64,000 bases of DNA, taken from assembly GCF_003309065.1 (NCBI RefSeq), contig NZ_POAF01000001.1, forward strand, positions 434,001-498,000. The letters are read 5' to 3'. Position 1 is the first letter of the stretch. Every line of letters starts with the position of its first letter. The notes beneath the pieces are model-generated. The model ran no database searches. It was not told the DNA's origin and was given only the letters and a program-made list of their open reading frames with translations. Below are positions 63,647 through 64,000 of this stretch, in pieces. The translations under genes and the position numbers were made by a program. The stretch comes from Glutamicibacter soli (GTDB taxonomy: Bacteria > Actinomycetota > Actinomycetes > Actinomycetales > Micrococcaceae).

Positions 63647-64000
63647 TTAGTTGGCGCTGAATCCACCGGTCGAGCCGAAGCCGCCGGTTCCGCGGGCCGA
63701 GTCCTCCAGGGAGTCAACCTGAACGAATGCCGCCTGTTCGACCTTCTGGATCACCAGCTGCGCGATGCGGTCGCCTCGGGTGATTTCGAATGCCTGGTCC
63801 CTGTCGGTATTCAGCAGGGTGACCATGATCTCACCACGATATCCGGCATCGACGGTTCCCGGGGCATTAACGATGGTGATGCCGTGCTTGGTGGCCAAGC
63901 CGCTGCGCGGGTGCACCAGCCCGACATAGCCGTGCGGCAACGCCAGGGCGATGCCGGTCGGCACCAGGGCGCGCTGGCCCGGTTCGAGCACCAGCGAGGT
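63647..64000 (-). CDS. dut: dUTP diphosphatase, C-terminal part (cut by window edge)
   Basis: The gene enters the window from the right; the visible ~117 residues cover most of the trimeric dUTPase. Motif [13 protein letters not shown], motif [17 protein letters not shown] with the catalytic Asp, motif [12 protein letters not shown] and the flexible motif [11 protein letters not shown] are present. Only motif I lies outside. It hydrolyses dUTP to dUMP, keeping uracil out of DNA. It is followed by DUF3710 and the OB-fold gene, as in other Actinobacteria. Confidence 0.95.
   Translation of the reverse strand, partial: TSLVLEPGQRALVPTGIALALPHGYVGLVHPRSGLATKHGITIVNAPGTVDAGYRGEIMVTLLNTDRDQAFEITRGDRIAQLVIQKVEQAAFVQVDSLEDSARGTGGFGSTGGFSAN

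Overview
The window is one uninterrupted stretch of a high-GC actinobacterial chromosome. Gene content and order (the trp cluster with the HGxxPAAW and Trp-associated membrane proteins, DUF3000 next to an HRDC ribonuclease, dxs, acn, TRAM-type methyltransferase, APC permease, two TrkA proteins, DUF3159, OB-fold protein, DUF3710, dut) fit the Micrococcaceae, most likely an Arthrobacter-like genus; the genus is inference. I see no insertion sequence, prophage, integrase or CRISPR array. No gene-free stretch exceeds about 300 bases.

Layout. 1-18711 is almost wholly on the minus strand. Read in transcription order from the right it holds a PD-(D/E)XK nuclease, def-fmt-rsmB-rpe, an FMN riboswitch followed by a riboflavin transporter and ribD-ribE-ribBA-ribH, then hisE-hisG-hisF. 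After one plus-strand gene come hisI-trpE-(membrane protein)-(HGxxPAAW)-trpC-trpB-trpA-lgt. 18904-19634 is a seven-gene tRNA array (Gly-Cys-Val-Gly-Val-Gly-Gly). 19852-35511 is mostly plus strand: an orphan MT0933-type antitoxin, a BenE-type transporter, zapE (minus), sulfurtransferase-sufE-ybaK, a membrane-anchored alpha/beta hydrolase (minus), msrB, DUF6421-SDR-threonine aldolase, DUF3000-HRDC ribonuclease, and a fadA-fadB beta-oxidation pair behind a perfect palindrome. 35596-43884 carries a RibD-like reductase, a Rieske lipoprotein, an aldo/keto reductase, argG with ArgR-type boxes, and on the minus strand dxs, DUF402, an unknown protein, a GNAT and two paralogous small membrane proteins.

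44176-52733 is the most unusual part: seven plus-strand genes in which every junction overlaps. They encode a Cys-rich GMC (cholesterol-oxidase-like) flavoprotein with an extra C-terminal domain, a membrane-anchored metallophosphoesterase, an alpha/beta hydrolase, an acetoacetate-decarboxylase-fold protein, two small membrane proteins and a patatin lipase. I know of no characterised pathway with this set. It looks like a membrane-bound system that oxidises and hydrolyses a hydrophobic (sterol- or lipid-like) substrate, and it sits between dxs and acn, inside an otherwise conserved actinobacterial block.

52786-64000 holds an APH-family kinase, acn, a TrmA/RlmC-type RNA methyltransferase, a KimA-like K+ permease, a divergent pair of TrkA K+-regulatory proteins, DUF3159, an OB-fold protein, DUF3710 and the 3' part of dut. 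Regulatory signals that can be read directly include the FMN riboswitch, the fadAB palindrome, the argG boxes, a palindrome upstream of acn, about ten intrinsic terminators or hairpins, and a recurring arrangement of a -10 box only 6-9 nt before the start codon that suggests leaderless mRNAs.
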